From Marinobacter bryozoorum (GTDB lineage Bacteria; Pseudomonadota; Gammaproteobacteria; Pseudomonadales; Oleiphilaceae), in contig NZ_JAKZAH010000007.1 of the NCBI RefSeq assembly GCF_023156245.1, forward strand, positions 1-64,000: a stretch of 64,000 nt of DNA. The letters are read 5' to 3'. The notes under the pieces were generated by a model, which was not told the origin of the DNA, searched no databases, and worked only from the letters and a program-made list of their open reading frames with translations. The position numbers and the translations under genes were made by a program. This document shows positions 46,006 to 54,689 of this stretch, in pieces (within the stretch, counting starts at the first letter, position 1; every line of letters begins with the position of its first letter).

Positions 46006-47400
46006 ATGAGCACTCCGGCTGAACAATTGAACAGCTTCGACGACTACAAAGTCCGCGATATCACCCTGGCCGACTGGGGCCGCAAGGAAATCAACATTGC
46101 CGAGGGCGAAATGCCCGCACTGATGGCCCTGCGCAACAAGTACAAGGGTGAGCAGCCCCTCAAGGGCGCCAACATCATGGGCTGCATCCACATGACCATC
46201 CAGACCGCTGTCCTCATCGAGACCCTGATCGAACTGGGCGCCGATGTACGCTGGTCCTCCTGCAACATCTTCTCCACCCAGGACCAGGCCGCCGCCGCCA
46301 TCGCGGCCCGGGGCATCCCTGTGTTTGCCTGGAAGGGCGAGACCGAGGAAGAGTACGAATGGTGCCTCGAGCGCACCGTCGGCGCCGACGTGGACGGCTG
46401 GGAGCCCAACCTGGTACTGGACGACGGCGGCGACCTGACGGCCCTGCTCCACGACAAGTACCCGGAAGTCCTGGAGAAGTGCCACGGCGTTACCGAAGAA
46501 ACCACCACCGGCGTCCACCGCCTGCAGGAAATGCTGCGGGAAGGCACCCTCAAGGTGCCGGCCATCAACGTTAACGACGCGGTCACCAAGTCCAAGAACG
46601 ACAACAAGTACGGCTGTCGCCACAGCCTGAACGATGCCATCAAGCGCGCCACCGACCACCTGCTGGCCGGCAAGAAGGCACTGGTCATCGGTTACGGTGA
46701 CGTGGGCAAGGGCTCCGCTGCTTCCCTGCGCCAGGAAGGCATGATCGTCAAGGTCACCGAGGCCGATCCCATCTGCGCCATGCAGGCCTGCATGGACGGT
46801 TTTGAAGTAGTCTCCCCGTACATCAACGGTGAGAACACTGGCTCCGAAGACAGCATCAACCGGGACCTGCTGGGCAACACCGACCTGCTGGTGACCACCA
46901 CCGGTAACATGAACGTGTGCGACGCCAACATGCTCAAGGCCCTCAAGAGTGGCGCGGTGGTGAGCAACATCGGCCACTTCGACAACGAAATCGACACCGC
47001 CTATATGCGCAAGAACTGGGAGTGGGACGAGGTCAAGCCGCAGGTACACGTGGTTTACCGGGACAAGGCCAGTAATGACCACCTGATCCTGCTGTCCGAA
47101 GGCCGCCTGGTGAACCTGGGCAATGCCACCGGTCACCCCTCACGGATCATGGACGGCTCCTTCGCCAACCAGGTGCTGGCCCAGATGCACCTGTTCGAGA
47201 AGAAGTTTGCCGACCTGCCCGCGGGCGACAAGCCGGCCAACGTCTATGTGCAGGTCCTGCCCAAGAAGCTGGACGAGGAAGTGGCCCGCGCCATGGTGGA
47301 AGGCTTCGGTGGCGTGATCACCAGGATGACCCCGGATCAGGCGAAATACATCGGCGTGCCCGTGGAAGGCCCCTACAAGCCGGAAAGCTACAAGTACTGA
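46006..47400 (+). CDS. ahcY: Adenosylhomocysteinase
   Basis: AhcY splits S-adenosylhomocysteine, the inhibitory by-product of methylation, into adenosine and homocysteine. The start at 46006 ([29 protein letters not shown]) follows AGGAG. The protein has 464 residues, including the roughly 40-residue insertion typical of many bacterial enzymes. The NAD-binding loop is [13 protein letters not shown] and the substrate segment [21 protein letters not shown]. The C-terminal [18 protein letters not shown] is canonical. metF follows after 12 bases. Confidence 0.97.
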   Translation: MSTPAEQLNSFDDYKVRDITLADWGRKEINIAEGEMPALMALRNKYKGEQPLKGANIMGCIHMTIQTAVLIETLIELGADVRWSSCNIFSTQDQAAAAIAARGIPVFAWKGETEEEYEWCLERTVGADVDGWEPNLVLDDGGDLTALLHDKYPEVLEKCHGVTEETTTGVHRLQEMLREGTLKVPAINVNDAVTKSKNDNKYGCRHSLNDAIKRATDHLLAGKKALVIGYGDVGKGSAASLRQEGMIVKVTEADPICAMQACMDGFEVVSPYINGENTGSEDSINRDLLGNTDLLVTTTGNMNVCDANMLKALKSGAVVSNIGHFDNEIDTAYMRKNWEWDEVKPQVHVVYRDKASNDHLILLSEGRLVNLGNATGHPSRIMDGSFANQVLAQMHLFEKKFADLPAGDKPANVYVQVLPKKLDEEVARAMVEGFGGVITRMTPDQAKYIGVPVEGPYKPESYKY

Positions 47401-47412
47401 TTGGAAACAGAC

Positions 47413-48282
47413 ATGGAATCCCAGAAGCAATTCAAACGACGCTTCAGTTTCGAGTTTTTCCCGCCCAAGACGGACCAGGGCCGGGAAAAACTCCAGACCG
47501 TGCGTGACCGCCTCGCGGAGGTACACCCGGACTTTTTCTCCGTCACCTTCGGTGCTGGCGGCTCAACCCGGGATCGCACCATTGAAACGGTGCTGAACCT
47601 GCACAGCCAGGGCATCTCCACCGCGCCCCACCTGTCCTGTGTGGGTGGCACACGAAAGAGCATTGCCGAGCTGCTGGATATCTACCGGGAAAGCGGCGTC
47701 AACCGCATCGTCGCCCTGCGGGGCGACCTGCCCTCGGGCATGGGTGCCTCCGGCGAGCTGCGCTACGCCAACGAACTGGTAGCCTTCATCCGCGAGCACA
47801 GCGGTGACACCTTCAACCTGGAAGTGGCCGCCTACCCGGAGTTCCACCCCCAGGCCCGCAACGCCGAGGAAGACCTGAAGAACTTCGCCCGCAAGGTGGA
47901 AGCTGGCGCCAACAGCGCCATTACCCAGTACTTCTTCAATGCAGACAGCTACTTCTATTTCATCGACCGCCTGGAAAAGATGAACATCACCATCCCGGTG
48001 GTGCCGGGCATCATGCCCATCGTCAACTTCTCCAGCCTTGTGCGCTTCTCGGATATGTGCGGCGCGGAAATCCCCCGCTGGATCCGCAAGCAACTGGAAG
48101 CCTACGGCGATGATTCAGACAGCATCAGGAAGTTCGGTGAGGAAGTGGTCACCCGGATGTGTGAGCGGCTTCTGGCCGCCGGCGCACCGGGCCTGCACTT
48201 CTATACACTTAACCAGGCCGAAGCCAGCCTGAATATCTGGAACAATCTTGGCCTGGCCAACCGGGACAAGATCTCGTTCTGA
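47413..48282 (+). CDS. metF: 5,10-methylenetetrahydrofolate reductase
   Basis: MetF reduces methylene-THF to methyl-THF for homocysteine methylation, using FAD. The 289-residue TIM-barrel protein has FSFEFFPPKTDQGREKL, SVTFGAGGSTRDRT with the catalytic Glu region, ALRGDLPSG, and EAGANSAITQYFFN. The start ATG at 47413 is preferred to a TTG at 47401. It lies 12 bases after ahcY, so both are one transcript. A strong hairpin follows the stop. Confidence 0.96.
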   Translation: MESQKQFKRRFSFEFFPPKTDQGREKLQTVRDRLAEVHPDFFSVTFGAGGSTRDRTIETVLNLHSQGISTAPHLSCVGGTRKSIAELLDIYRESGVNRIVALRGDLPSGMGASGELRYANELVAFIREHSGDTFNLEVAAYPEFHPQARNAEEDLKNFARKVEAGANSAITQYFFNADSYFYFIDRLEKMNITIPVVPGIMPIVNFSSLVRFSDMCGAEIPRWIRKQLEAYGDDSDSIRKFGEEVVTRMCERLLAAGAPGLHFYTLNQAEASLNIWNNLGLANRDKISF

Positions 48283-48288
48283 GAAAAT

Positions 48289-48319
48289 CCGCCAGCCGTG
48301 GCAGGCTCACGGCTGGCGG
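48289..48319. terminator. Strong hairpin between metF and convergent lipoprotein gene
   Basis: CCGCCAGCCGTG pairs perfectly with CACGGCTGGCGG around a seven-base loop, six bases after the metF stop and six before the stop of the convergent gene. It probably serves as a bidirectional terminator. Only short A/T tracts flank it. Confidence 0.7.
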
Positions 48320-48325
48320 GACTAT

Positions 48326-48862
48326 TCAATGCAGCATATCGGGATGATGTTCGACCAGCCACCAGAGATACTCGGCGGTGAAGGGTACGTTGCTTTTTAC
48401 GCGCAAAGACGTTAACCGCTCAACACCTTCAGGAAAGGGCGGTGATGGCAAGCGAATGTCTTCTGCCCGCATACCCATGCCTACCGTCAGGCCACCCTCG
48501 TATAGACCAATATTGCTGATTGGTGTCAACTCGATCTCAGTCCCGTCCTGAGCCACCACAACGACTTCGGGTGCCACCAGCTCGCCTGACTCATTCCTCA
48601 AATCAAAATAGTGATCTGGGTCATTGGAAAGATCATCACCGTAATTGAAGTTCGACGAAAACTCATCCGAATCAACAACAATATGAAGCCCCTGAACCCC
48701 CTCCCTGTTAATCTTCAGAGGCTCATCTAGTTCCAATACTTGCCATTGAGGACCTATTGTTATCGGTCCGGGAATTTTTTGGTTTTCCTGAAAATCATTT
48801 TGGGCCTCGCAGCCCTGAATATTAAGACCAATGGCAAGGGTTATTAGTGGAAGCAATCGCAT
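48326..48862 (-). CDS. Hypothetical lipoprotein (178 aa)
   Basis: From the ATG at 48862 the protein starts MRLLPLITLAIGLNIQGCEAQ, a signal peptide with a plausible lipobox (NIQGC). The mature part has no recognised domain; it contains YGDDLSNDPDHYFDLRNESGEL and ends in EYLWWLVEHHPDMLH. Base composition is lower in GC than the metabolic genes nearby. It is the last of three minus-strand genes (49444-49860, 48977-49435, this one) that may be a small accessory cassette. Function unknown. Confidence 0.65.
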   Translation of the reverse strand: MRLLPLITLAIGLNIQGCEAQNDFQENQKIPGPITIGPQWQVLELDEPLKINREGVQGLHIVVDSDEFSSNFNYGDDLSNDPDHYFDLRNESGELVAPEVVVVAQDGTEIELTPISNIGLYEGGLTVGMGMRAEDIRLPSPPFPEGVERLTSLRVKSNVPFTAEYLWWLVEHHPDMLH

Positions 48863-48976
48863 TTCACGCCCCCAGCGTGAATTCGCCGACACATCGAAGC
48901 GCACGGGCCTTCCGCAAAGCCCCCGGGCCGGCCACGTGCGGTCGTACATCCCGAATCCATGCGCCTGCAGTCATGC

Positions 48977-49435
48977 TCATCGTCTTAGCAGGACCTCTTC
49001 CATGGCATTGGGCGTAACCCGGATTCTGACCGTACTACTCTCTTGCTCCAACTCCAGGTTAGCCTCCACACCAACCCTCGAATACTTAGTTATTTGAAGG
49101 TCAATGACCGCCGTATCCAACAGGCCTGACTCCCGCCACGCCACACCGTGGACCTGCCCCCTTTGCCCCAGCCTGAATACGTTTGTTTCCGGTTGCTCAT
49201 CGAAAGTCGAAACTGTCAGATAATACTGAAACCGGCATGTACCGCGAGTCTCTGGATAACACGAGGACTCAACAATCGGAACCTCGATCAATCGTACAAA
49301 CAGCGGTTTTTCGATATCTGGTGAAGCACCGTTCAAGTCCCGAATCTGGCCATAAGCCACCGCACCCCTGAACTCGCTACCCAGCGATGAGCATCCGGCC
49401 AAGGTCAGGAAAAAGGCAAAAAGCACTATTTTCAT
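48977..49435 (-). CDS. Hypothetical lipoprotein (152 aa)
   Basis: The N-terminus MKIVLFAFFLTLAGCSSLGS is a clear lipoprotein signal with lipobox LAGC. The mature protein has a Cys pair (SSCYPETRGTCRF) likely forming a disulfide, and a C-terminal half of alternating polar/hydrophobic residues suggestive of beta strands. No family is recognised. It begins eight bases after the stop of the M15-like gene upstream, so the two are cotranscribed. Confidence 0.68.
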   Translation of the reverse strand: MKIVLFAFFLTLAGCSSLGSEFRGAVAYGQIRDLNGASPDIEKPLFVRLIEVPIVESSCYPETRGTCRFQYYLTVSTFDEQPETNVFRLGQRGQVHGVAWRESGLLDTAVIDLQITKYSRVGVEANLELEQESSTVRIRVTPNAMEEVLLRR

Positions 49436-49443
49436 GCAGACCT

Positions 49444-49860
49444 CTAGTTTACCGAAAAATGAATATGGTCCTTGTGCCCCGACACATGGTGCGGCTCTCC
49501 GAGCTTCTTTTTGAAAAGTGGTCCGAAATTTTCTCTTATATGGACATAAGACTCGGCTCTGTTTTGCAAAGCATCAGTAATCGCCCTCACAGCCTGATCA
49601 GATGAATAGGACACAGACATTTTAAGGCCATTTATCCTGGAGATATCTACAGCTTTCCCTTCACCCTGAACATGCCGGCTTGGAAAAACATGCTGATCAT
49701 TTGCGGACGAGATATAAACTTTCTCCAGGATATATCCTGATGCCACTTCAGGCGACAAGACATGCTTCAGTAGATCGAAAACCTTTTGATCCACAGATCT
49801 ATTTACATTCTCTGCGAACTCAATGGATACGCCATTTATTGAACCAGGGATATTAGACAT
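49444..49860 (-). CDS. M15-peptidase-like small protein (138 aa)
   Basis: The protein lacks a signal peptide. It has two motif blocks of M15 DD-/LD-carboxypeptidases: SRHVQGEGKAVDIS (zinc His63 and Asp72) and a C-terminal GHKDHIHFSVN (His132, His134). The spacing from His63 to Asp72 is two residues longer than the usual SxHxxGxAxD. It may thus be a zinc peptidoglycan peptidase, as in phage endolysins and some secretion effectors. It heads a three-gene minus-strand run with two lipoprotein genes. Assignment rests on motifs only, and activity is uncertain. Confidence 0.6.
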   Translation of the reverse strand: MSNIPGSINGVSIEFAENVNRSVDQKVFDLLKHVLSPEVASGYILEKVYISSANDQHVFPSRHVQGEGKAVDISRINGLKMSVSYSSDQAVRAITDALQNRAESYVHIRENFGPLFKKKLGEPHHVSGHKDHIHFSVN

Positions 49861-50463
49861 AAAAAATCCTTTTTAAGATCGTCCTTGCGGCAAGGCAGCA
49901 CTATCCCTTGCCACTTTCCTATGGATTAGCTGCAGAAGAAAACCTGAAAACACACACGGTAGAATCAGATAGACTCAGAATTTGTGCATGCTCCGTTGCA
50001 CTGCGGGCCAGTCCTACCAGAAATAATCCCTGAAACAGGAAATACTTGCAATACCTGAGCCACTCTCTGGTGGCATAATGGTCGAGAGATAACCCATCAG
50101 ATCCTGCGAACAAAGTTATGAGTGCTGGCAGGCAAGTCGCATCACCCCAGCGGCTTTGATCCGCACTCACCCTGCGGGGATGCGAAGAGGACGAAAACAG
50201 GCCAGGTCCGGGGCCTCATCCGTCAGCTGCCCCATTAACGGTAGTGATGCCGTCGCTACAACCGTAAGCCTGCACCCGACCATTAAACAACCTCCGGGTT
50301 CACTGACAGGCATAGCGGCAACCTGGAGATGTACTTGTTGCCGGGAAGTAATTGGCAAACTCTGCGACCTCAGTCGAAAACCGCGAACTGACCACCCTCC
50401 TGCAAAACATCGTTATATGATCTATCCTGATACAGGTATGTACCTAATCTGAAAGGAGATCCC
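49861..50463. other. Intergenic stretch upstream of the ABC transporter, no convincing gene
   Basis: About 600 bases of lower-GC DNA with only short, unconvincing frames on both strands (for example 49919-50170 minus). It should contain promoters for the M15-like cassette and the amino-acid transporter. A loose stem CGGCAAC/GTTGCCG lies near 50320-50345. I see no repeat copy, tRNA or attachment site. Confidence 0.45.
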
Positions 50464-51222
50464 ATGAACACCAACTGGATGAAACCCCTTGGCGTGGCTG
50501 CTGCGCTTTCGCTGACGACCACCTTCGCAGCCGCTGAAACCCTGAAAGTGGTTACCGACCCCAGCTTTGTACCCTTCGAGATGATGGACCAGGAAACCGG
50601 TGAGATGATCGGTTTCGATATGGAAATCATTGCCGAGGTCGCCGAGCGTGCCGGGTTCGACTATGACCTGCAGACCATGGACTTTAACGGCATCATCCCG
50701 GCCCTGCAGACCGGTAACGTGGACATTGCCATTGCCGGCATCACCATCACCGAAGAGCGCGGCGAAATCGTTGATTTCTCAGATCCCTATTACGATTCCG
50801 GCCTGCGCATGCTGGTGCGGGTCGATAATGATTCCGTCGAGGCTATCGACGACCTGGAAGGACTGAAAGTAGGCACCAAGATAGGCAGCACCAGCTATGA
50901 CTTCCTGACCCGCGAACTGGAAGACAACGATGGTGTTACCCCCTACCCTGGCAGCTCCGACATGTACATGGCCCTGATGAGCCGCTCCATTGACGCGGTG
51001 TTCTACGACGCTCCCAACGTGGGTTACTTTGCCCAGACCAAGGGCGAAGGCCGGGTAAAAACCGTTGGGCCGCTGTACGAAGGCCAGCAGTACGGCATCG
51101 CGCTGAAGAAAGGCAGTGAGTGGGTGGATGAGGTCAACGAGGCCCTTGCCTCCATGAAGGACGATGGCACCTACGACGAAATCTACAAGAAATGGTTTGG
51201 TGAACTACCAGACAGCGAGTAA
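50464..51222 (+). CDS. Polar amino acid ABC transporter, periplasmic binding protein
   Basis: The 252-residue protein has a signal peptide (cleavage near FAAAE) and a family 3 solute-binding domain: LKVVTDPSFVPFEMMDQETGEMIGFDMEIIAEVAERAG, MDFNGIIPALQTGNVDIAIAGITITEERGEIVDFSDPYYDSGLRMLV, and AYxxIYKKW-like end DEIYKKWFGELP. It is closest in style to glutamine-binding GlnH. AAGGAG precedes the ATG. The permease and ATPase genes follow, making a complete importer. Exact substrate is not certain. Confidence 0.92.
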   Translation: MNTNWMKPLGVAAALSLTTTFAAAETLKVVTDPSFVPFEMMDQETGEMIGFDMEIIAEVAERAGFDYDLQTMDFNGIIPALQTGNVDIAIAGITITEERGEIVDFSDPYYDSGLRMLVRVDNDSVEAIDDLEGLKVGTKIGSTSYDFLTRELEDNDGVTPYPGSSDMYMALMSRSIDAVFYDAPNVGYFAQTKGEGRVKTVGPLYEGQQYGIALKKGSEWVDEVNEALASMKDDGTYDEIYKKWFGELPDSE

Positions 51223-51243
51223 GACAGCTCACTTACCACCACC

Positions 51244-51271
51244 AGCGCCGGAGCCCGAGTGCTTCGGCGCT
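51244..51271 (+). terminator. Intercistronic hairpin after the binding-protein gene
   Basis: AGCGCCGGAGC pairs with GCTTCGGCGCT (one G:U) around a six-base loop and is followed by TTTC. It lies 22 bases after the binding-protein stop and before the permease. Such hairpins commonly raise binding-protein levels over the membrane components by partial termination or RNA protection. Confidence 0.7.
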
Positions 51272-51300
51272 TTTCATTGAACTGAGCGGAGAAACAGCGC

Positions 51301-51972
51301 GTGGAGTTTCAGTTCCAGTTCGACTGGCAGGCAGCGATTCAGTCCATTCCCTTTCTGCTCAAAGGCATTCCCTACACCCTACTGATATCCTTCGGCGGCC
51401 TGGCCATCGGCTTTTTGCTGGGTATTATCTTCGGGCTGCTGAGTATCAATAAACGCTGGTTCCTGCGCTGGCCTGCGACAGCCTACATCGAGGTTTTCCG
51501 GGGCACGCCCATCCTCGTGCAGGTGCTGTTCATTTTCTACGGCCTGCCGGACCTGGTCGGCGGGCCGATCGACCCACTGACCGCTGGCATCGCCGCCATT
51601 GCGCTGAACTCAGGCGCCTATATTTCGGAAGTGGTCCGCGGTGGCGTCCAGTCCATCGACAAGGGCCAGACCGAAGCGGGCCTTTCCCTGGGCCTGTCCC
51701 GCACCCAGACCTTCTGGTCCATCGTCTGGCCCCAGGCCTTCCGCCGCATGATCCCGCCCCTTGGCAACCAGGCCATCGTCTCCATCAAGGATACTTCGTT
51801 GTTCTCGGTGATCGGCGTGGGCGAGCTGGTGCGTCAGGGCCAGGTTTACATCGCCAATACCTTTACCGCGTTCGAGGTGTACTTCGTGGTGGCGATCATG
51901 TACCTGATGATTACCCTGTCACTGTCACTGATCCTGCGCCTGGTTGAACGGCGCGGGCTGACGTCGGTTTGA
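51301..51972 (+). CDS. Polar amino acid ABC transporter, permease
   Basis: A GTG start at 51301 gives 223 residues ([23 protein letters not shown]). Five or so membrane segments and the HisMQ/GlnP motifs [67 protein letters not shown] (the EAA loop) are present. It forms the inner-membrane channel of the importer, coupled to the downstream ATPase. It overlaps the frame leading to the ATPase gene by none; 11 bases separate them. Confidence 0.93.
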   Translation: MEFQFQFDWQAAIQSIPFLLKGIPYTLLISFGGLAIGFLLGIIFGLLSINKRWFLRWPATAYIEVFRGTPILVQVLFIFYGLPDLVGGPIDPLTAGIAAIALNSGAYISEVVRGGVQSIDKGQTEAGLSLGLSRTQTFWSIVWPQAFRRMIPPLGNQAIVSIKDTSLFSVIGVGELVRQGQVYIANTFTAFEVYFVVAIMYLMITLSLSLILRLVERRGLTSV

Positions 51973-51983
51973 GGAGCGGGAGT

Positions 51984-52730
51984 ATGAGCCAGATTGTAAA
52001 AATGCAAGGTATGAACAAGTACTTTGGCAAGCTCCACGTACTGAAGGACATTAACCTGACGGTGGAAGCCGGCGAAGTGGTGGTGATCATCGGGGCCAGC
52101 GGCTCCGGCAAGTCGACACTGATCCGCTGTGTGAACGGCCTGGAACCCTTCGAGTCCGGCAAGCTGGAGGTAGATGGCCACCCGCTGGCGCCCAAGGGTG
52201 GCAATCAGAAATCCCTGGCCGAGATCCGCAAGGAAGTGGGTATGGTGTTCCAGCAGTTCAACCTGTTCCCCCACCTGACGGTGAAGAAGAACATCATGCT
52301 GGCGCCCATGAAGGTCAAGAACACGCCCCAGGTGGTGGCCAATGGGACAGCAGAACGGCTACTCCAGCGGGTCGGTATTGCCGATCAGGCCAACAAGTAC
52401 CCCAGCCACCTTTCCGGCGGCCAGCAGCAGCGGGTGGCCATTGCCCGGGCACTGGCGATGGAACCCCGACTGATGCTGTTCGATGAGCCGACCTCCGCCC
52501 TGGACCCGGAGATGATCGGTGAGGTTCTGGATGTCATGCGGGAGCTGGCCAAGGAAGGTATGACGATGATGGTGGTGACCCATGAGATGGGCTTCGCCCG
52601 GGAGGTGGCTGACCGGGTGATCTATATCCACGAGGGTCAGATTGTTGAGGAAGGCAAGCCTGAGGATGTGTTTGATAACCCGCAGAATGAGCGGACCCAG
52701 TCGTTTCTTTCCCGGGTTCTTAAGCACTAA
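51984..52730 (+). CDS. Polar amino acid ABC transporter, ATP-binding protein
   Basis: From the ATG at 51984 the 248-residue protein has Walker [11 protein letters not shown]-loop [12 protein letters not shown], signature LSGGQQQR, Walker [15 protein letters not shown] and the switch histidine in [18 protein letters not shown]. This is a GlnQ/HisP-type ATPase. GAGGAG precedes the start. It is the third gene of the binding-protein/permease/ATPase operon. No further gene follows before a pair of repeats. Confidence 0.95.
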   Translation: MSQIVKMQGMNKYFGKLHVLKDINLTVEAGEVVVIIGASGSGKSTLIRCVNGLEPFESGKLEVDGHPLAPKGGNQKSLAEIRKEVGMVFQQFNLFPHLTVKKNIMLAPMKVKNTPQVVANGTAERLLQRVGIADQANKYPSHLSGGQQQRVAIARALAMEPRLMLFDEPTSALDPEMIGEVLDVMRELAKEGMTMMVVTHEMGFAREVADRVIYIHEGQIVEEGKPEDVFDNPQNERTQSFLSRVLKH

Positions 52731-52770
52731 GCGGGTGACCAAATAGGTCCTCATGTTTTGGGGGCTGGAC

Positions 52771-52879
52771 CGGGGGTGGTGGTAGCGCTTTCTCCGCCGC
52801 AATTCAGGGGCCATCCCTGGCACCCGCCTTGCTCCGCGCCATCCATGGCGCTGCTGCGAAAGCGCTACCACCACCCCCG
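52771..52879 (-). repeat. Hairpin repeat with covarying arms, copy 1
   Basis: Perfect 22-base inverted arms (52771-52792 and 52858-52879; outer bases CGGGGGTGGTGG) enclose a core that, read on the minus strand, has two small hairpins with loops TGGA and GGGA (GCGCCA-TGGA-TGGCGC and TGCCA-GGGA-TGGC). The core closely matches the plus-strand core of the element at 53028-53127, though the arms are unrelated. The 109-base element has no coding sense. Confidence 0.85.
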
Positions 52880-53027
52880 ATCCGCTCTAGCAATCGAGTT
52901 GCCTCCACTAAAAGCCGTTGGAATATCCATCTAACTCAATTCTTTGTTCTGCAGACCAGTAAGTTCCCGAAAACTGCTGACGCCAAAATAACTCCAGTGG
53001 CGTTATCGCAAAGGCCCGTCGGACGTG

Positions 53028-53127
53028 TGGTGTAGGGGGGATTTCGTAACAGCGCCAGGGATGGCGCGGAGCAAGGCCGGCCCAGGGATGGGCCGTGAAT
53101 TGCGGTGGAGAAATCCCCCCTACACCA
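53028..53127 (+). repeat. Hairpin repeat with covarying arms, copy 2
   Basis: Perfect 17-base inverted arms (TGGTGTAGGGGGGATTT and its complement) enclose the same core as the element at 52771-52879, here on the plus strand: hairpin GCGCCA-GGGA-TGGCGC (53052-53067), GGAGCAAGGC, hairpin GGCCCA-GGGA-TGGGCC (53079-53094), then TGAATTGCGG. Arms differ completely between copies yet pair perfectly within each. Such covariation suggests structure is selected or generated by the spreading mechanism. Confidence 0.85.
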
Positions 53128-53187
53128 TGCGGCCAGCCCCCAAACCAGCCAGGCTACCAACAAAAAACAGCCCCTTCCTACCAACCT

Positions 53188-53219
53188 CCGTTAACTGTAT
53201 TATCCATTCTGGTTAACAG
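53188..53219 (+). promoter_or_regulatory. Possible BirA operator before bioA
   Basis: CCGTTAACT, 14 bases, then GGTTAACAG resembles the gammaproteobacterial biotin operator (TTGTAAACC-N14-16-GGTTTACAA) with several mismatches. It lies 40 bases before the bioA start. Biotin-dependent control is plausible but the match is imperfect. Confidence 0.3.
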
Positions 53220-53258
53220 CCAACATCCACCAATAAGCAAACAGAACCGGAGCCAAAC

Positions 53259-54608
53259 ATGCGCAATGCCGACCTGGTCGCCCGTGACCTGAAATCCGTC
53301 TGGCACCCCTGTACCCAGATGAAGGACCACGAATCCCTGCCGCTGATCCCCATCAAGAAAGGCGAAGGGGTCTGGCTGGAAGACTTCGAAGGCAACCAGT
53401 ATATCGACGCCGTCAGCTCCTGGTGGGTCAACCTGTTCGGCCACGCCAACCCCCGCATTAATGGCGCCATCCGCGACCAGATCGAGAAGCTGGAGCACGT
53501 CATCCTCGCCGGCTTCAGCCATGAGCCCGTGGTGGAGCTCTCCGAAAGGCTAATTGAAGTCACGCCCGAAGGACTGAACAAATGCTTCTACGCCGACAAC
53601 GGCTCATCCGCCATCGAGGCGGCCCTGAAAATGAGCTACCACTACTGGAAAAACCACGGCAACCCCGGCAAGAAGAACTTCGTCAACCTGTCCAACAGCT
53701 ACCACGGCGAAACCCTCGGTGCCCTGGCCCTTGGCGACGTAGCGCTCTACAAGGACACCTACCAGCCGCTGCTGATGGAAGTGCTCACCGCCCCCTCCCC
53801 AGACGCTTACAACAAGGAACCGGGCGAGACCGACGAAGAGTACGCACTGCGCCAGTTCGAGGCCATGGACAAACTGCTGGCCGAAAAGCATGACGAGATT
53901 TGCGCCGTCGTTGTCGAGCCGCTGATCCAGTGCGCCGGGGGCATGCGCATGCACCACCCCATTTACCACACCAAACTGCGGGAAGCCTGTGATCGTTACG
54001 GTGTACACCTGATCGCTGACGAAATCGCCGTCGGCTTTGGCCGCACCGGTACCCTGTTCGCCTGCGAACAGTCCGGCATCACCCCGGACTTTATGTGCCT
54101 GTCCAAGGGACTGACCGCCGGTTACCTGCCCCTGTCGGTCGTGCTGACAACGGATGACGTCTACAACGCCTTCTACGACGACTACGAAACCCTGCGTGCC
54201 TTCCTCCACAGCCACAGCTACACCGGCAATCCCATCGGCTGTGCTGTCGCCCTGGCCACCCTGGACATCTTCCGGGATGACGATGTGATCAACGCCAACA
54301 AGGCCCTGTCCCGCTGCATGACAGAGTCGGTCGCTCACCTGGCGGATCACCCGAACGTAGGCGATATCCGTCAGCATGGCATGACCATGGCCATCGAGAT
54401 GGTCAAGGACCGCAAGACCAAAGAACCTTTCCCCTGGCAGGAGCGCCGGGGCATCCGGGTCTATCAGCACTCGCTGACCAGGGAGGCCCTGCTGCGCCCA
54501 CTGGGGAACGTTGTCTACTTCATGCCGCCCTACGTGATCACCGAAGAGCAGATTCGCCACCTGGCGCAGGTGGCCACCGAAGGCATCGACATTGCGGTCC
54601 GCGACTGA
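53259..54608 (+). CDS. bioA: Adenosylmethionine-8-amino-7-oxononanoate aminotransferase
   Basis: BioA uses SAM as amino donor to make 7,8-diaminopelargonate in biotin synthesis. The 449-residue class III aminotransferase has VWHPCTQMKDHE and the conserved start, DAVSSWWVNLFGH, the PLP region LIADEIAVGFGRTGTLFACEQ and the Schiff-base lysine in CLSKGLTAGYLPLSVVL. It stands alone; other bio genes are not in view. It is followed by rsmE after 81 bases. Confidence 0.95.
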   Translation: MRNADLVARDLKSVWHPCTQMKDHESLPLIPIKKGEGVWLEDFEGNQYIDAVSSWWVNLFGHANPRINGAIRDQIEKLEHVILAGFSHEPVVELSERLIEVTPEGLNKCFYADNGSSAIEAALKMSYHYWKNHGNPGKKNFVNLSNSYHGETLGALALGDVALYKDTYQPLLMEVLTAPSPDAYNKEPGETDEEYALRQFEAMDKLLAEKHDEICAVVVEPLIQCAGGMRMHHPIYHTKLREACDRYGVHLIADEIAVGFGRTGTLFACEQSGITPDFMCLSKGLTAGYLPLSVVLTTDDVYNAFYDDYETLRAFLHSHSYTGNPIGCAVALATLDIFRDDDVINANKALSRCMTESVAHLADHPNVGDIRQHGMTMAIEMVKDRKTKEPFPWQERRGIRVYQHSLTREALLRPLGNVVYFMPPYVITEEQIRHLAQVATEGIDIAVRD

Positions 54609-54689
54609 CCAGGGCCTGACCGACTGGCGCAAGGGCCCGGGTTTTCGGTAACCTGACGCCCTTGTGTCCGTTCCAGGCAGGTTAACTCT

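Noticed and set aside
49861..50463. Sigma-54 promoter and small genes before the amino acid transporter
   Set aside because: GG and GC dinucleotides near TTGGCAAACTCTGCG have the wrong spacing, and the small frames lack start signals.
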